A stretch of DNA of 64,000 nt from positions 1 to 64,000 of the forward strand of contig CAWARM010000006.1 in the NCBI GenBank assembly GCA_963784425.1, in the 5' to 3' direction. Positions 25,164 through 33,883 of the stretch are shown one piece after another (the first letter of the stretch is position 1; each line of letters starts with the position of its first letter). The notes under the pieces were generated by a model. That model was not told the origin of the DNA. It saw only the letters and a program-made list of their open reading frames with translations, and made no database searches. The stretch comes from SHZL01 sp963784425. GTDB lineage: Bacteria; Pseudomonadota; Gammaproteobacteria; Xanthomonadales; SZUA-36. Both the position numbers and the translations under genes were made by a program.

Positions 25164-26501
25164 ATGAAATTAACCAATAACTGGATTGATAAGACCGTCG
25201 CCACCAAGGGTGAGGCTGAAAATGCCCATCCCCTGAATAAGGCTTCCGGCCAGGTGATTGACCGATATCGACGACTGCTGGATGAGCGTGCAAACCCGCA
25301 TGAGTGGGCTTTTGCCTGGAGAACTGAACTGAATCGGGGCGGGTTTCCGGCCTATGAAATGTTGATGGAGGAAGTCGTTAAACCGGGAAAATGCGTGGGT
25401 TGCGCGGCTTGCGTTTCGATCTGCCCGGTTGATGTTTTCGACTATACGGATGAAAAGCCCGTCGCTACCCGGGCCAGCGCCTGCGTTGATTGCGTGCTTT
25501 GTGCTGAAGTCTGCCCGGTATTGCGCCCGGCTGACAATGACATGAAAGAATTTATCGGGCTGCAGGAGCCGAGTGTCGATCATGGGTATGGGCCCTACGC
25601 TTATGCACTGTATGCCCGTTCGACTGACCCCACGATCCGGGAAAAATCCCAGGATGGCGGCATTGTCTCCGCCATTATCCTGCATCAAATGGAAATTGGC
25701 GCAATCAAGGGCGCTGTCCTTGGCAAGGTATATCCAGATAACCGCCAGGTCGGTTTGCACAAGCTGGCCAAAACCCGCGAAGACGTGCTGTCCTGCGCAG
25801 CTTCCAGATATACCTATTCGCCCAATACCCTGGCTTTACAGGAAGCGATGCAACAGAATTTCGGACCTATTGCCGTGGTGGGTGTGCCTTGCCAGATAGA
25901 CGGCGTGCGCCTGCAGCAAAATTCCAGCATAAGGCTTACCGTCAGCGCCTGGTATCGCAAGAATATTGCGTTAACTTTGGGCCTGTTCTGTTCTGAAAGC
26001 TTTTCCAATGAAAGCATCAACAAGCTGGCCGAAATAATTGGAGAAGACCCGTCCAGCATTGAAAATATCAATATCAAAGGCAAGGTCGTCATTCGACTGG
26101 CAAACAAGGAAGTCAAGAATGTCAGTCTCAAGAAATACCGTGAATGGGCGCGGCCTGCCTGTCTGTATTGCCTGGATTACGGTGCTGAAAATGCCGACAT
26201 CGGGGCTGGGGGGATCGGTTTGGATGGCTGGACCTACACGCTGATTCGCACCAGGCGGGGACACGAGGCATTTCAATCGGCCCTGGCCGCCGGTTGGCTG
26301 GAAACCCGCCCATTATCCGATGAACCCAGAGGCGAGTTCCTGATGAACAAACTGTCTGCTGACAAGAAAATGAACCGGCCGCTCCCGCCGTTAATGCCCA
26401 CTCATGCTGAGCGGGTTGCGTTGGGAAGCCTCTGTCCAAAGACATTTTTTACCACTGGCCCCGGTGCGCCAAAGGGTACAAAAGAAGGTGAAGGCGAATG
26501 A
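25164..26501 (+). CDS. frhB: FrhB-type F420 reductase subunit with two [4Fe-4S] clusters
   Basis: 445 residues. The N-terminal third holds two ferredoxin motifs, Cys77/80/83/87 (CVGCAACVSICP) and Cys107/110/113/117 (CVDCVLCAEVCP). The FrhB/FdhB domain follows, with SQDGGIVSAIILHQ at about 162-175, VVGVPCQIDGVR at 238-249 and the late Cys-rich CLYCLDYGAENADIGAGG. FrhB proteins carry FAD and exchange electrons between Fe-S clusters and F420. The stop overlaps the korA start by four bases (ATGA), so the two are coupled. I infer that this subunit takes electrons from the KorAB 2-oxoacid oxidoreductase and reduces F420, its ferredoxin domain standing in for the usual delta subunit. Confidence 0.88.
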   Translation: MKLTNNWIDKTVATKGEAENAHPLNKASGQVIDRYRRLLDERANPHEWAFAWRTELNRGGFPAYEMLMEEVVKPGKCVGCAACVSICPVDVFDYTDEKPVATRASACVDCVLCAEVCPVLRPADNDMKEFIGLQEPSVDHGYGPYAYALYARSTDPTIREKSQDGGIVSAIILHQMEIGAIKGAVLGKVYPDNRQVGLHKLAKTREDVLSCAASRYTYSPNTLALQEAMQQNFGPIAVVGVPCQIDGVRLQQNSSIRLTVSAWYRKNIALTLGLFCSESFSNESINKLAEIIGEDPSSIENINIKGKVVIRLANKEVKNVSLKKYREWARPACLYCLDYGAENADIGAGGIGLDGWTYTLIRTRRGHEAFQSALAAGWLETRPLSDEPRGEFLMNKLSADKKMNRPLPPLMPTHAERVALGSLCPKTFFTTGPGAPKGTKEGEGE

Positions 26502-28324
26502 CTCTCGCTATGTACGATATCAGTGCCGTGGTTGACAAGGATTTGTTGCAAGGGGAGGCTCGTGATGACCTCACCATAATGGTGGGCGGGCAGGGTGGCG
26601 ACGGATCGTTGACCATTATTGCTTTGCTGTCGAAGGCTCTGTTAAACCGGGGTTACTCGATTTACCGCACCAGCAATATCGCTTCGCGCATCAAGGGAGG
26701 CCACGCAGCAGCATTCATGCGCGCATCCAGCGAGTGCAGAAGTTGCCTCGGAGATAAAATTGATCTCCTGATTGCTTTTGATACTGAGGCAGTACAAAAG
26801 GCTTCGGCACAATTGGCCGCCAACAGCGTGGTTGTTTTTGACAGTTCGCGCGAAGCTTTGCCACCGGGCCTGGTGCCGGAAACCGCGCTGTTTATCCCGG
26901 TGCCTTTCAGCCGTCTGGCAGTGCGGGTCCTGCGCCAGGACCTGTTCAAGAACAGCCTGGGATTTGGTTTGGTGGGTCGTATCATTGGCCTGCCGGACGA
27001 AGAGGTGGAAGCTTGTTTGCGCAATCACTTCAAGAAACTCAGTGACACTGAACGCGAACCCAATATGCGTGCTCTGCGCGAAGGTCAGGCTTTCGCTGAC
27101 ACCGCTGGCATCAGCGGAAACCGATCAATAGTGACGCTACCGCAGAAGGAACCTCAGGGCGAAAGGGTGTTTATCTCTGGAAACCATGCCGTAGCGATGG
27201 GTTTCATGGTTGCCGGCGGGAGGTTCTTTGCTGGCTACCCGATTACTCCGGCGACTGACGTGATGAATTTTCTTGCGCGCAACCTTCCCGCCGTAGGCGG
27301 GGTGGTGATGCAGGCGGAAGATGAGCTTGCGGCGATCAATCTCGTTATCGGGGCGGCGCTCACCGGGGTCCGCGCCATGACCGGATCTTCCGGGCCGGGA
27401 ATTGCGCTGATGCAGGAGAGCATTGGTCACTGTGGTTCCGCGGAAATACCGATTGTCATCATTGATTGCCAGCGTGCCGGCCCGTCCACCGGCATGCCCA
27501 CCAAGCCTGAACAGAGTGATATCAACATGCTCACACGGGGTGGTAACGGCGATTATCCGCACATCGTGCTGGCGCCCGGTGACCCGGCAGAATGTTTCGA
27601 GCACGGAGTACTGGCAACCAACCTGGCCAGTCGCGCCCAGTGCCCTGTGATCGTGGCCCTGGACGCGGTCTGTCACGACAATTTCACCGTGCCCCGGTTC
27701 GATCTGGCTGCAGTTAACATCGATATGGGCAAACGCATCAGCGCAAGCGAACTGGCAGAAATCGACGAATACCGCCGCTACCAGATGTCTGCGGACGGCA
27801 TCTCGCCCATGGCGTTTCCTGGGACAAAAGGAGCAATGAATCTCGTCACCGGCAATGAGCGGGATGAATGGGGCAGGGTCACCACCGAACCGGGAAATCG
27901 CGTCCGCATGATGGACAAACGCGCGCGCAAGATTGAAACGGTCAAACCGCAGTTACCAAAAGCAGTTGAGTGGGGCGACAGTGCTGCGCCAGTGGGAGTT
28001 GTCTGTACTGGCGTCCTGGGTGGTGTGATCAAGGAGGCCATGGATCGATTGGAAACAGAGGGCCACTATTTCCATGGTCACCGGCCCCGTACCTTGTGGC
28101 CGGTGCTACAGGATACGATTGATTTTGTTAACCAGCATGAGTTGGTCTATGTAATCGAACAGAGTGAAGGCGCGCAGTTAGCAAGTTTGCTGCGTAGTGC
28201 AGGGGCGCGGCCAGAAAATATCGTCAGCATCCTGCGCTACGATGGCTTGCAGTATACCGCCGGGGAGATGATGGCAGTTTTGATGGACAAGGAGCGGAAG
28301 ACATGTCCAAGACCTATGCAGTAG
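26498..28324 (+). CDS. korA: 2-oxoacid oxidoreductase, fused gamma-alpha subunit (KorA-like)
   Basis: 608 residues. The N-terminal gamma domain (about 25-200) begins MVGGQGGDGSLTIIALLSKA and includes TSNIASRIKGGHAAAFMRAS. The alpha (pyrimidine-binding) domain follows with ISGNHAVAMGFMVAG (226-240), YPITPATDVMNFL (247-259), QAEDELAAINLVIGAALTG and QRAGPSTGMPTKPEQSD (325-341). This fused order is that of mycobacterial KorA and other CoA-dependent 2-oxoglutarate or 2-oxoacid:ferredoxin oxidoreductases. The start overlaps the frhB stop by four bases and the end overlaps korB by 22. Substrate choice between 2-oxoglutarate and other 2-oxoacids is not settled by the sequence. Confidence 0.9.
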   Translation: MTLAMYDISAVVDKDLLQGEARDDLTIMVGGQGGDGSLTIIALLSKALLNRGYSIYRTSNIASRIKGGHAAAFMRASSECRSCLGDKIDLLIAFDTEAVQKASAQLAANSVVVFDSSREALPPGLVPETALFIPVPFSRLAVRVLRQDLFKNSLGFGLVGRIIGLPDEEVEACLRNHFKKLSDTEREPNMRALREGQAFADTAGISGNRSIVTLPQKEPQGERVFISGNHAVAMGFMVAGGRFFAGYPITPATDVMNFLARNLPAVGGVVMQAEDELAAINLVIGAALTGVRAMTGSSGPGIALMQESIGHCGSAEIPIVIIDCQRAGPSTGMPTKPEQSDINMLTRGGNGDYPHIVLAPGDPAECFEHGVLATNLASRAQCPVIVALDAVCHDNFTVPRFDLAAVNIDMGKRISASELAEIDEYRRYQMSADGISPMAFPGTKGAMNLVTGNERDEWGRVTTEPGNRVRMMDKRARKIETVKPQLPKAVEWGDSAAPVGVVCTGVLGGVIKEAMDRLETEGHYFHGHRPRTLWPVLQDTIDFVNQHELVYVIEQSEGAQLASLLRSAGARPENIVSILRYDGLQYTAGEMMAVLMDKERKTCPRPMQ

Positions 28325-29166
28325 GCCACCCGATCTGGTGTGCCGGTTGTGGGCACTTCGGAGTTCAGGCCGCCATCCAGCATGCCATGACTCAGGCCGG
28401 GGTGGAACTGCACAACACGCTGGTGCTTGCCGGTATCGGTTGTTCCGGAACCGTGCAGAACAATATTGGCGCCTATGGCTATCATTCCATGCACGGGCGG
28501 GTGCTGCCGACTGCAATTGGCGCCTCACTGGCAAATCCCGAGCTCACCATCATTGCGGCTGGTGGTGACGGCGATGGTTACGCCATTGGTGGTGGCCATT
28601 TGTTACACGGTCTTAAACGCAATGCCAACCTGCTCTATGTCATCATGAATAACGGCGTTTACGGCCTCACCAAGGGGCAGGATTCACCGACCAAGGAAGT
28701 ATCCGTGTCTGCGCCTGAGGAAGAACCGCTGGATGCCATGATGCTGGGTTTGTCGATCCAGAGCACAACCTTCCTGGCGCGTGCAATAACGACACGTTCG
28801 GACCAACTCAACCACTTGATGTTGATGGGTTTGAACCACGCTCGCGATGGTAAGGGAATGGCGTTCATCGAGGTGTTGTCGCCGTGCGTAACGTACAATG
28901 ACACCTATCCGCAATGGATGAAAAAGGCGTACGACGTGGATGCCGATCCCGAATATTGCAACAGTCACCGTGGCAAGGCCTTCTCGGCCATATACGACCT
29001 GGTTCAACAATCGCGAATTCCAATCGGCCTGATTTATTCTGGCAATCACCCCAGTCTGCAATCTGCCATGGTGTCTGAAATCACCCCGCACCACGCCCTG
29101 GACCGGGAACATTCGGAACGTGTCTCCAAACACCTGAACAAGGTGCTCTCTGCCTACGCGGTTTAA
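28303..29166 (+). CDS. korB: 2-oxoacid oxidoreductase, TPP-binding beta subunit (KorB-like)
   Basis: 287 residues. The N-terminus has WCAGCGHFG (Cys13, Cys16) and GIGCSGT (Cys47), with a later Cys in LSPCVTYND; these are the four expected ligands of the proximal [4Fe-4S] cluster. Thiamine diphosphate is held by GGDGDGYAIGGGH (87-99) and MNN (115-117). With KorA it would decarboxylate a 2-oxoacid to an acyl-CoA. The start lies inside korA, so the subunits are co-translated. The C-terminus ends soon after YSGNHPSLQ, as in other KorB proteins. It precedes cofC by 43 bases in the same operon. Confidence 0.9.
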   Translation: MSKTYAVGHPIWCAGCGHFGVQAAIQHAMTQAGVELHNTLVLAGIGCSGTVQNNIGAYGYHSMHGRVLPTAIGASLANPELTIIAAGGDGDGYAIGGGHLLHGLKRNANLLYVIMNNGVYGLTKGQDSPTKEVSVSAPEEEPLDAMMLGLSIQSTTFLARAITTRSDQLNHLMLMGLNHARDGKGMAFIEVLSPCVTYNDTYPQWMKKAYDVDADPEYCNSHRGKAFSAIYDLVQQSRIPIGLIYSGNHPSLQSAMVSEITPHHALDREHSERVSKHLNKVLSAYAV

Positions 29167-29209
29167 ACCGCGCCAGGCAGGTGATCTGCGTACGAACCTG
29201 AGTAACCAG

Positions 29210-29965
29210 GTGCTGAGCAAAAACTCCGGGATCTGTTTGGCTTCAACTCGGGATCCTGTTGATGAACACCTGTGGGCACTGGTTCCGGTCAAGGGGCTGA
29301 CGATGGCAAAGCAACGCCTGCAGCAGTATCTTGGACCGAAGCGTGAGGATTTTGCCCTGGCCATGCTGAAGGATGTGCTGGACGCCCTGGATGCCAGCAA
29401 GGCGGTCTCGGGAATTGCCATCGTGACCGGGGACCCGCGGGTGGCTGAACTGGCGCGGCAGCGGGGGCTGCTGTTGGTGGAGGAGAATGGCAACTGCGAC
29501 ATGAACGCGGCCATTGCCCTTGGGGTTGAGGCCATCCGCCGAAACGGAGGACGCCGGTTGGTGATCATTCATTCCGACATTCCGCTTTTGACCGGCACTG
29601 AACTGGACCGCCTGGCTGGGATTTTTCTCGACCAGGCAGGAAGCTGTGCTGGCGAAATGATAGGAATCAGCCCCTCCACGGATCGTGGCGGCACCAACTG
29701 CCTGTTCCTGGATGCCCGGCAAGCGTTCGAGTTTTGTTATGGCCCGGACAGTTTTGCGCTACATTGTGCCAGTGCCAGGTCGCGTCACCAGGAAGTCATT
29801 TCACTGGATTCGCCCACGGTTGCAATGGACATGGACGAGCCAAAAGATGTCGATGAATTGCTGGCGTTTTACCGGCAGCATGAGGAGTTCCAACACACGG
29901 AAACGTGGAAATTTCTGCACAACAGGGACCGCGAGAGACTGGCGGTAATTATCAATGAGGTTTAG
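29210..29965 (+). CDS. cofC: CofC, nucleotidyltransferase of F420 synthesis
   Basis: 251 residues, a GTP-dependent nucleotidyltransferase that activates 2-phospholactate, 3-phosphoglycerate or phosphoenolpyruvate for CofD. The fold begins at LWALVPVKGLTMAKQRL; further marks are GIAIVTGDPRV, VIIHSDIPLLTG and SPSTDRGGTNCLFLD. The GTG at 29210 is the only good start in frame and gives about 20 residues before the fold. A C-terminal extension of about 25 residues (after VDELLAFY) is longer than usual. Which acid it uses is open; the lack of a dehydro-F420 reductase domain in the island argues against phosphoenolpyruvate. It ends four bases before cofGH. Confidence 0.88.
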   Translation: MLSKNSGICLASTRDPVDEHLWALVPVKGLTMAKQRLQQYLGPKREDFALAMLKDVLDALDASKAVSGIAIVTGDPRVAELARQRGLLLVEENGNCDMNAAIALGVEAIRRNGGRRLVIIHSDIPLLTGTELDRLAGIFLDQAGSCAGEMIGISPSTDRGGTNCLFLDARQAFEFCYGPDSFALHCASARSRHQEVISLDSPTVAMDMDEPKDVDELLAFYRQHEEFQHTETWKFLHNRDRERLAVIINEV

Positions 29966-29968
29966 GAA

Positions 29969-32305
29969 ATGAATAAGGCAGAAATCCATAGCATGGCTGC
30001 GACTGTCCCGCTGGAACAGTTGTGTATCCAGGCAGCAACCCTGCGCGATGCCGGCCATGGCAACATCGTCACCTATTCGCGCAAGGTATTCATTCCGCTG
30101 ACCCGGCTGTGTCGTGATCTGTGCCATTACTGTACGTTTGCGACCGAGCCCAAACATCTTTCTTCAGCCTACATGTCGGTTGAAGAAGCGGTGGCCATTG
30201 CCCGGCAGGGCAAGGAAATGGGCTGCAAGGAGGCCTTGTTCACGCTGGGCGAGAAACCGGAACTGCGCTACGAGGCGGCCCGGAAGATGCTGGCCGAGAT
30301 GGGCTTTGCCACGACGCTTGAGTACGTCGCTCACGTCGCACGGGAAGTTTTGCAGCAAACCGGACTCCTGCCCCACATCAACGCCGGATGCATGACGCCG
30401 GCAGAGATTGCCATGTTGCGCACGGTGTCCGCCTCAATGGGCATCATGCTGGAAAACGTGTCGCCGCGGTTGTGCGGGAAAGGGCAGGTGCATTATGGTT
30501 CACCGGATAAGGATCCGGCGGTGCGCATCCAGACCCTGGAGGACGCGGGCCAGGCCAAGGTTCCCTTTACTACCGGCATTCTTATTGGTATTGGCGAGAC
30601 GCGCGAGGAACGGCTGGATTCATTGCTGGCGATCAGGGATGTGCAGCAGAAGTTCGGCCATATCCAGGAAATCATCATCCAGAACTTCGTGCCCAAGGCC
30701 GATACCAAGATGGCCAGGGTTACGCCACCGGCAGCGGAAGACATGCTCTGGACCGTGGCCATGGCGCGCATCATTTTCGGCCCTGCAATGAGTATCCAGG
30801 CCCCGCCCAACCTTAACGCGGGGGGCTGGGCACGCCTGATAGCAGCCGGCATCAACGACTGGGGTGGCGTGTCCCCACTCACGCCCGATCATGTCAATCC
30901 CGAATCGCCCTGGCCTGAGCTCGAAGTCTTAGCGGAGGAAACCAGGGCAGCCGGCAAATGTTTGCAGCAGCGGCTGACGATTTACCCCGAATACGCGCTC
31001 GCAGCACAAACCTGGCTGGCTGACGAAGTGCGGCCTTTCGTGTTGAAGCTGTCTGACACTGCCGGCCTGGCGCGCGAAGACAATTGGCTGAGCGGAACGT
31101 CTGTAGAAGTCCCGCGCGACTTCGGGACGGCGCCATCTGCCTCCCACATACGCATCAATCGCCGCCACGTGTCCGCCGCTTTGAGTTCAATTCTGCACCA
31201 GGCAGAGCACGGTAACACCCTGAGCATTGCCCAGATCAGCCGCCTGTTTGATGCCAGGGGAGATGAATACTTTGCCGTTTGCCAGGCAGCGGACCGCATG
31301 CGTGAGTCGATTTGTGGTGACCAGGTCAGTTACGTGGTCAACCGCAATATCAACTACACCAACCTGTGCACTTACCGCTGCAAGTTCTGTGCTTTTGCCA
31401 AGGGCAAAAAACGCACTCCGGCCAGCGACGCACCGTATCTGAAAACGCCGCAGGACGTGGCCGGCCTGGCGATTGAAGCCTGGCAACGCGGCGCCACCGA
31501 GGTCTGCCTGCAAGGGGGCATTCATCCTGAGTTCACCGGACAGTCCTACCTGGACATATGTGCCGCGGTGCACCAGGCCTTGCCGGAAATGCATATCCAC
31601 GCGTTTTCTCCGCTGGAGATCACCCACGGGGCAGAAACGCTGGGCCTGACCATCCCCGAGTTCCTCACGCAGCTCAAAGCGAAGGGGCTCAAGACCCTGC
31701 CGGGCACCGCGGCGGAAATCCTGTCCGATGACATCCGGGAAATCATCTGCCCGGACAAGCTCAACACGGAGCAGTGGCTGGCCGTGGTCGGGGCGGCGCA
31801 TGGGGTCGGCTTGCCAACCACGGCCACCATCATGTTTGGACATGTTGATGCCTACCACCATTGGGCCACCCATTTGCTCAGGGTCCTGGAACTGCAGATG
31901 CGTACCGGTGGCATCACCGAATTCGTGCCGCTGCCGTTCGTGGCCGATGAGGCGCCCATCTACCGTCGCGGCCAGTCACGGCGTGGCCCAACCTTTCGCG
32001 AAGCGGTGCTGATGCATGCGGTATCCCGGCTGGTGCTGTCCACGCACATTCCGAACATCCAGACCTCGTGGGTGAAAATGGGCCTGGAAGGGGCACGGGT
32101 TTGCCTGCAGTCCGGCGCCAATGACATAGGCGGCACACTGATGAATGAAAGCATCACGCGTGCAGCCGGGGCAGTTCACGGTCAGGAAATGAAACCCGCC
32201 ACGCTGGAGCGGGTCATCACCTCGTGTGGACGCAAGCCGTACCAGCGCACCACACTGTACACAACCGCGCCCATGCCGCAGCTGAATGTGCGCCAGCTGG
32301 GCTGA
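29969..32305 (+). CDS. fbiC: CofGH (FbiC-type) Fo synthase, double radical-SAM enzyme
   Basis: 778 residues. Two radical-SAM halves are fused: the CofG half has CRDLCHYCTF (Cys48/52/55) and the CofH half has CTYRCKFCAF (Cys467/471/474). It joins tyrosine to the flavin precursor 5-amino-6-ribitylamino-uracil to make the deazaflavin Fo. The length and order match actinobacterial FbiC rather than the separate archaeal CofG and CofH. Other motifs include NAGCMTPAEIAML, GILIGIGET, NLNAGGWARLIAAGINDWGG and MFGHVDAYHHWATHL. It is the last gene of the plus arm; the REP-like element begins five bases after its stop. Confidence 0.94.
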   Translation: MNKAEIHSMAATVPLEQLCIQAATLRDAGHGNIVTYSRKVFIPLTRLCRDLCHYCTFATEPKHLSSAYMSVEEAVAIARQGKEMGCKEALFTLGEKPELRYEAARKMLAEMGFATTLEYVAHVAREVLQQTGLLPHINAGCMTPAEIAMLRTVSASMGIMLENVSPRLCGKGQVHYGSPDKDPAVRIQTLEDAGQAKVPFTTGILIGIGETREERLDSLLAIRDVQQKFGHIQEIIIQNFVPKADTKMARVTPPAAEDMLWTVAMARIIFGPAMSIQAPPNLNAGGWARLIAAGINDWGGVSPLTPDHVNPESPWPELEVLAEETRAAGKCLQQRLTIYPEYALAAQTWLADEVRPFVLKLSDTAGLAREDNWLSGTSVEVPRDFGTAPSASHIRINRRHVSAALSSILHQAEHGNTLSIAQISRLFDARGDEYFAVCQAADRMRESICGDQVSYVVNRNINYTNLCTYRCKFCAFAKGKKRTPASDAPYLKTPQDVAGLAIEAWQRGATEVCLQGGIHPEFTGQSYLDICAAVHQALPEMHIHAFSPLEITHGAETLGLTIPEFLTQLKAKGLKTLPGTAAEILSDDIREIICPDKLNTEQWLAVVGAAHGVGLPTTATIMFGHVDAYHHWATHLLRVLELQMRTGGITEFVPLPFVADEAPIYRRGQSRRGPTFREAVLMHAVSRLVLSTHIPNIQTSWVKMGLEGARVCLQSGANDIGGTLMNESITRAAGAVHGQEMKPATLERVITSCGRKPYQRTTLYTTAPMPQLNVRQLG

Positions 32306-32310
32306 ATCCT

Positions 32311-32411
32311 GGGGTCAGAGTACTATTTGTGGTATGCATTCTGGACGTTAATATGACCCTAAAACCCGATCCGGGAGTATTTACTCTGACCACAAATAGT
32401 ACTCTGACCCC
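32311..32411. repeat. REP-like element with 23-bp perfect inverted repeats (left copy)
   Basis: The outer arms at 32311-32333 and 32389-32411 are perfect reverse complements beginning GGGGTCAGAGTACTATTTG. Inside, 32353-32390 contains the core (ending GAGTATTTACTCTGACC) that is repeated in reverse orientation at 33792-33863, with 33 of 38 bases alike. GGGGTCAGAGTA...TACTCTGACCCC elements of this type are common in proteobacteria and are linked to RAYT transposases. No transposase is in this window. Confidence 0.75.
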
Positions 32412-33804
32412 ATTCCACCAACTGCTGATCGTTCTGTCGGCGGTCTTCCTGGCCGCATCTGCGGTGGCTGCGGACAAAAAAGCCCTGGTAGGTGGCACCC
32501 TGATCAATGGGCTCGGTTCGCCGCCGGTGCACAACAGCGTTGTGCTGATTGACGGCGAGACGATTGAAAAAATCGGCACGGCAGATTCGCTCGCGGTGCC
32601 CCCAGGTTATTCAGTGATTTCAACGGAAGGGATGAGTGTGCTGCCCGGCCTTTGGGATATGCATGTACACCTCGATATCAACGGGCATGCCGATTACGAC
32701 CACTGGATGCCGACCTATAAGGATCGTTTCGCCAGCGAAATCATGCCGGCCTCAGCGGTGCAACTCTTGCTGGCAGGCATCACCACGGCCCGCGACCTGG
32801 GCGCTGAGTTGGATGACAGCCTGGAAGTACGCAAACGCATCAACGACGGTGATATACCCGGGCCAAGGCTGTTTATCTCGGGGCCTTTCCTGCAGCACGA
32901 GGCTTATCCGGGCACCGAAGATTACCGCTGGAGCATAAGCAGTCCCAAAGACGCGCGCGACAAAGTAAACCAGTTGGCTGATGCCGGAGTCGATGTCATC
33001 AAGATGATCGACCAGGATCAGATGACCTTTGAGGAAGCGCAGGCCCTGGTCGACCAGGCGCATAAACGCGGCCTCAAGGTGGTGGCGCATGCCCATCGCC
33101 CGGAAGAGATTCGCCGCGGATTGCAGATCGGCGTGGATGACTTTGAGCATACCGGCCTGTCGAGCGCCCCGGAATACCCGGACAGCGTGATGACCCCACT
33201 CGAGGAGCGCACCGCCGCCGGCATGATTGTTGGCGAGCCTTTGTACTGGACCCCGACCGTCGAAGGTTTGTGGAATTACGAATATATGCGGGACAATCCG
33301 GAAGGCCTGGATGACACCTGCTGGCACCGCGGATTGCAGGCCGACACCATTGCCGACATTTCCGCGTCGATCGCCCACCCTGATGAATTGCTTTATTTCC
33401 AGCTGACACCCAAGCGCAAGCCAACACTGCAGCGCAAGTTCCAGCAACTGCGCGAATCAGGCGTGGTTTTGCTGGTGGGTACGGACAGCGGCATACCGCT
33501 CAACTTCCACTGCCGGTCCACCTGGCAGGAACTGGATGTTTGGGTCAACGTGATGGATGTGCCGGCCATGGAAGCCATACAGGCAGCAACTTATTGGCCA
33601 TCCAAGTTCATGCGTGTGGAGCAGCGCTGGGGCAGCCTGGTTGCCGGCCGCTATGCGGATATCATCGCGGTCAAGGGTGACGTCCTGCGCTACATAAGCC
33701 TGTTGCAGGACGTGGACCTGGTGATGAAAGGTGGTACGGTGTACAAACTGGACGGCGTGCCGGTCGAGGAAAATTTGGGAACCCGAACACTGGGGTCAGA
33801 GTAA
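32353..33804 (+). CDS. exported amidohydrolase (imidazolonepropionase/prolidase-like)
   Basis: The mature part has the cyclic amidohydrolase layout: a small beta domain (ALVGGTLINGLGSPPVHNSV), metal motif LWDMHVHLD (HxH), a VIKM lysine strand, VVAHAH and DDFEHTG histidines, and VGTDSGIPLN for the last Asp. The signal peptide core is HQLLIVLSAVFLAASAVAA, but there is no native Met before it; the only start is the ATG at 32353, inside the REP-like element, adding about 20 residues. The stop TAA at 33802-33804 lies inside the second element. Both ends of the gene were therefore rewritten by the repeats. Substrate unknown, probably a peptide-like or N-acyl compound. Confidence 0.7.
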   Translation: MTLKPDPGVFTLTTNSTLTPFHQLLIVLSAVFLAASAVAADKKALVGGTLINGLGSPPVHNSVVLIDGETIEKIGTADSLAVPPGYSVISTEGMSVLPGLWDMHVHLDINGHADYDHWMPTYKDRFASEIMPASAVQLLLAGITTARDLGAELDDSLEVRKRINDGDIPGPRLFISGPFLQHEAYPGTEDYRWSISSPKDARDKVNQLADAGVDVIKMIDQDQMTFEEAQALVDQAHKRGLKVVAHAHRPEEIRRGLQIGVDDFEHTGLSSAPEYPDSVMTPLEERTAAGMIVGEPLYWTPTVEGLWNYEYMRDNPEGLDDTCWHRGLQADTIADISASIAHPDELLYFQLTPKRKPTLQRKFQQLRESGVVLLVGTDSGIPLNFHCRSTWQELDVWVNVMDVPAMEAIQAATYWPSKFMRVEQRWGSLVAGRYADIIAVKGDVLRYISLLQDVDLVMKGGTVYKLDGVPVEENLGTRTLGSE

Positions 33805-33863
33805 ATACTCTCGGGTCAGGTTTTGGGGTTACAGTAGCGTGCCAGAGTATTTACTCTGACCCC
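33792..33863. repeat. REP-like element with 19-bp perfect inverted repeats (right copy)
   Basis: The arms at 33792-33810 and 33845-33863 are perfect reverse complements (GGGGTCAGAGTAAATACTC and its complement). The interior matches the core of the element at 32311-32411 when read on the other strand. Together the two copies face each other around the amidohydrolase gene. The right copy ends 20 bases before the start of the TerB-like gene. Confidence 0.75.
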
Positions 33864-33883
33864 AAAGTTTGGTGAAGCCACAG

